In this document: one piece after another, positions 62,501 through 64,000 of the stretch
Position numbering within the stretch: the first letter of the stretch is position 1
Layout: each line of letters opens with the position of its first letter
Source: Branchiostoma floridae
Taxonomy: Eukaryota > Chordata > Leptocardii > Amphioxiformes > Branchiostomatidae
Assembly: GCF_000003815.2 (NCBI RefSeq)
Contig: NC_049992.1
Span: forward strand, 8,607,837 to 8,671,836
Length of the DNA: 64,000 bases
Direction of reading: 5' to 3'
Program-made: the position numbers and the translations under genes
Notes under the pieces: model-generated
The model's input: only the letters and a program-made list of their open reading frames with translations
Told to the model about the DNA's origin: nothing
The model's database searches: none

Positions 62501-64000
62501 GTTATTACATCCAGTAGTGAGTTCCTCTGTCATGACAAGAGATTGACGTGTTCTCCCAAAACACTGTTCGTTGTCGCACGTAAATTGATTTTCTGTGTCA
62601 AAATTAATTTAGACCTGATACAGGGACATAGAAGACCATTCTGTGTACACAAAACTAACATCCTGTGGAAACTCAAATCTACCAAAAAAACTGGCGGGGG
62701 AAATAGGAGTGAAAAGGGGCTTAGAATTAAGTTGAATTTGCTGTGTCATCCAAAATAAAGAAAATTCGGCTTTTTTCATGACAAACTTTGCGGCTGGAAT
62801 TCAATTTTCTATTTACTACAAAAGTATAGCCGTAAAAACCCTGTGATCCGCACTACAACCGCGGCCTACGTGCAGGTGTAATGCGTCGCCCTGAATTTCA
62901 TTCTAACTGAGGACCATGAAATGCGATGGCTAATCACTGCCACAGTTTTCCGGATGCCACCCAACGTCCAAAGATCGCATCGCCTTCTCAGCACGTCCCT
63001 GAAGGCGCGCTATTGGTTGCGCCACATCCCGTTCGCCTCGCTACCCTCCCGATAAACCCGTCAGTAGATAAATGGCAGGCGACATGATTCTGATGCATCT
63101 AATCGCACCAGTGGCGTGTACAAGATGGGCCTAATGCCACCGAGCCGCCCCCAGCTTGGCGGAGATTATACGGGGTGTGGCAGCAAATACTGATGCCAAT
63201 CAACTGTCACGCTGCTCCGTCAACCTCTCACAGCGATCTCAAATAAAGTTTTCTACGATTCTGTTCAAAGAGACTTCCGCACAACTGTGCATTACCCAAC
63301 CAGAGCATCAATTTCGCTTTACGCTCAAAGAAAAAAACTTCAAATCTTCAATTCCCAGATTTCTGCAAGTTGCCTAGGTCGGCAACAGCTAAGATTGGTT
63401 GCGACGCGGAGAAGAAGAAAACACCTAACTAATCAGATGTTTCGACGGTCCATTATCTGGTCCAAAGGCAGTGATGTATGTATGGCTGAGGGACATAAGG
63501 GACGTATTGACAGGCTGGTATCTGGAGAATCTATGGAGCGAGGAAGGCTATAAAACAATCCGTCTGCATGGACGGAGATACAAACGGCCCATTTCCCGCT
63601 AGCAGCCAGGCATCATGATTAATTAAATCACCACTACATCATTAGCACCACCTAGAGGATTAATGCGCGCGTTCGCTCGCCGAGCACGTGTGCAACTCGT
63701 AGCCACGTGGAGGACGGCGGAATCCGACGCTCGCCAACGTCGCAACGGCTAGCGCGGCCCTTCCCCCGCGTCTCTCTCCCATCCCCCTTCCCCAGCATCG
63801 CCCCAGTTATCTTCCCTCCTGAATACCCATTGCCTGGATCCTGCGCTATTTTCCCTGGCTATTAAAGAGATCCGTGTCTGGTATGATGGAGTGTGTGTCA
63901 GGGAAAGGTGAGGCCAGCCTCCTCTGGTGATTGATGGCCGGACCACGTTTAATGCTGCCCAAATCACCACGCATACATAACAGACATAACGTCAACACAC

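Larger units (their letters stand above)
49993..64000. other. Probable large 5' intron of the Y-box gene with candidate regulatory islands
   Basis: About 14 kb without a recognisable exon on either strand; ORFs are short and show no family features. Transposon relics are much rarer than elsewhere. GC-richer, complex islands occur at about 51780-51960, 52330-52570, 53215-53420, 54640-54900, 55170-55400, 58430-58620, 59400-59700, 61800-62350 and 62860-63960. That it is an intron is inferred from the missing cold-shock exons. Confidence 0.45.

Overview
The window reads as a contig from a non-vertebrate deuterostome nuclear genome, most likely a lancelet (Branchiostoma). Genes have many short exons with GT-AG introns, the coding content is animal, the intergenic DNA is AT-rich and packed with small DNA-transposon relics, and there are two assembly gaps (2207-2421, and 20885-20984 which is exactly 100 N). 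Species assignment is inference. All exon models were built by hand from splice sites, reading frame and family resemblance. Every listed junction keeps frame, and exon lengths agree with intron phases.

Layout: (1) 1-2.2 kb: an intronless acidic C2H2 zinc-finger ORF (+), a tandem satellite built on TCCGGAGCA, and a G-rich tandem duplication running into a gap. (2) 4.7-8.2 kb (-): a six-exon gene for a secreted protein of about 285 aa. It has a signal peptide, a short helical segment and a GON domain, the domain otherwise known from the C-terminus of ADAMTS9/20/GON-1. The first two GON exons and surrounding introns are duplicated almost perfectly downstream (3168-4327 versus 5981-7170). (3) 10.1-12.1 kb (+): a two-exon DIPK1/FAM69-family divergent kinase with a type II membrane anchor and a canonical EF-hand loop. 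(4) 15.1-34.3 kb (-): an ARMC9 orthologue with 24 coding exons; one exon is cut by the second gap. (5) 35.7-40.4 kb (+): an eight-exon PPIH cyclophilin, 178 aa, head-to-head with ARMC9 across a short shared promoter. (6) 44.3-50.0 kb (-): seven downstream exons of a Y-box (cold-shock domain) protein. Its first cold-shock exons are not seen, so the 50-64 kb stretch is probably a very large intron. That stretch has few repeats and several complex GC-richer islands with RFX-, GATA- and E-box-like sites.

The genes are unrelated housekeeping, ciliary and secretory genes rather than a cluster; gene order alternates in divergent and convergent pairs. The most unusual items are the free-standing secreted GON protein, the near-identical duplication of half of its domain, a Trp-to-Phe change at the cyclosporin-contact position of PPIH, a decayed copy of an ARMC9 exon inside the neighbouring intron, and a rich set of MITE families, one of which (22985-23406) has perfect 8-bp target duplications typical of hAT elements. 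I found no clear candidate for a new multi-gene system.
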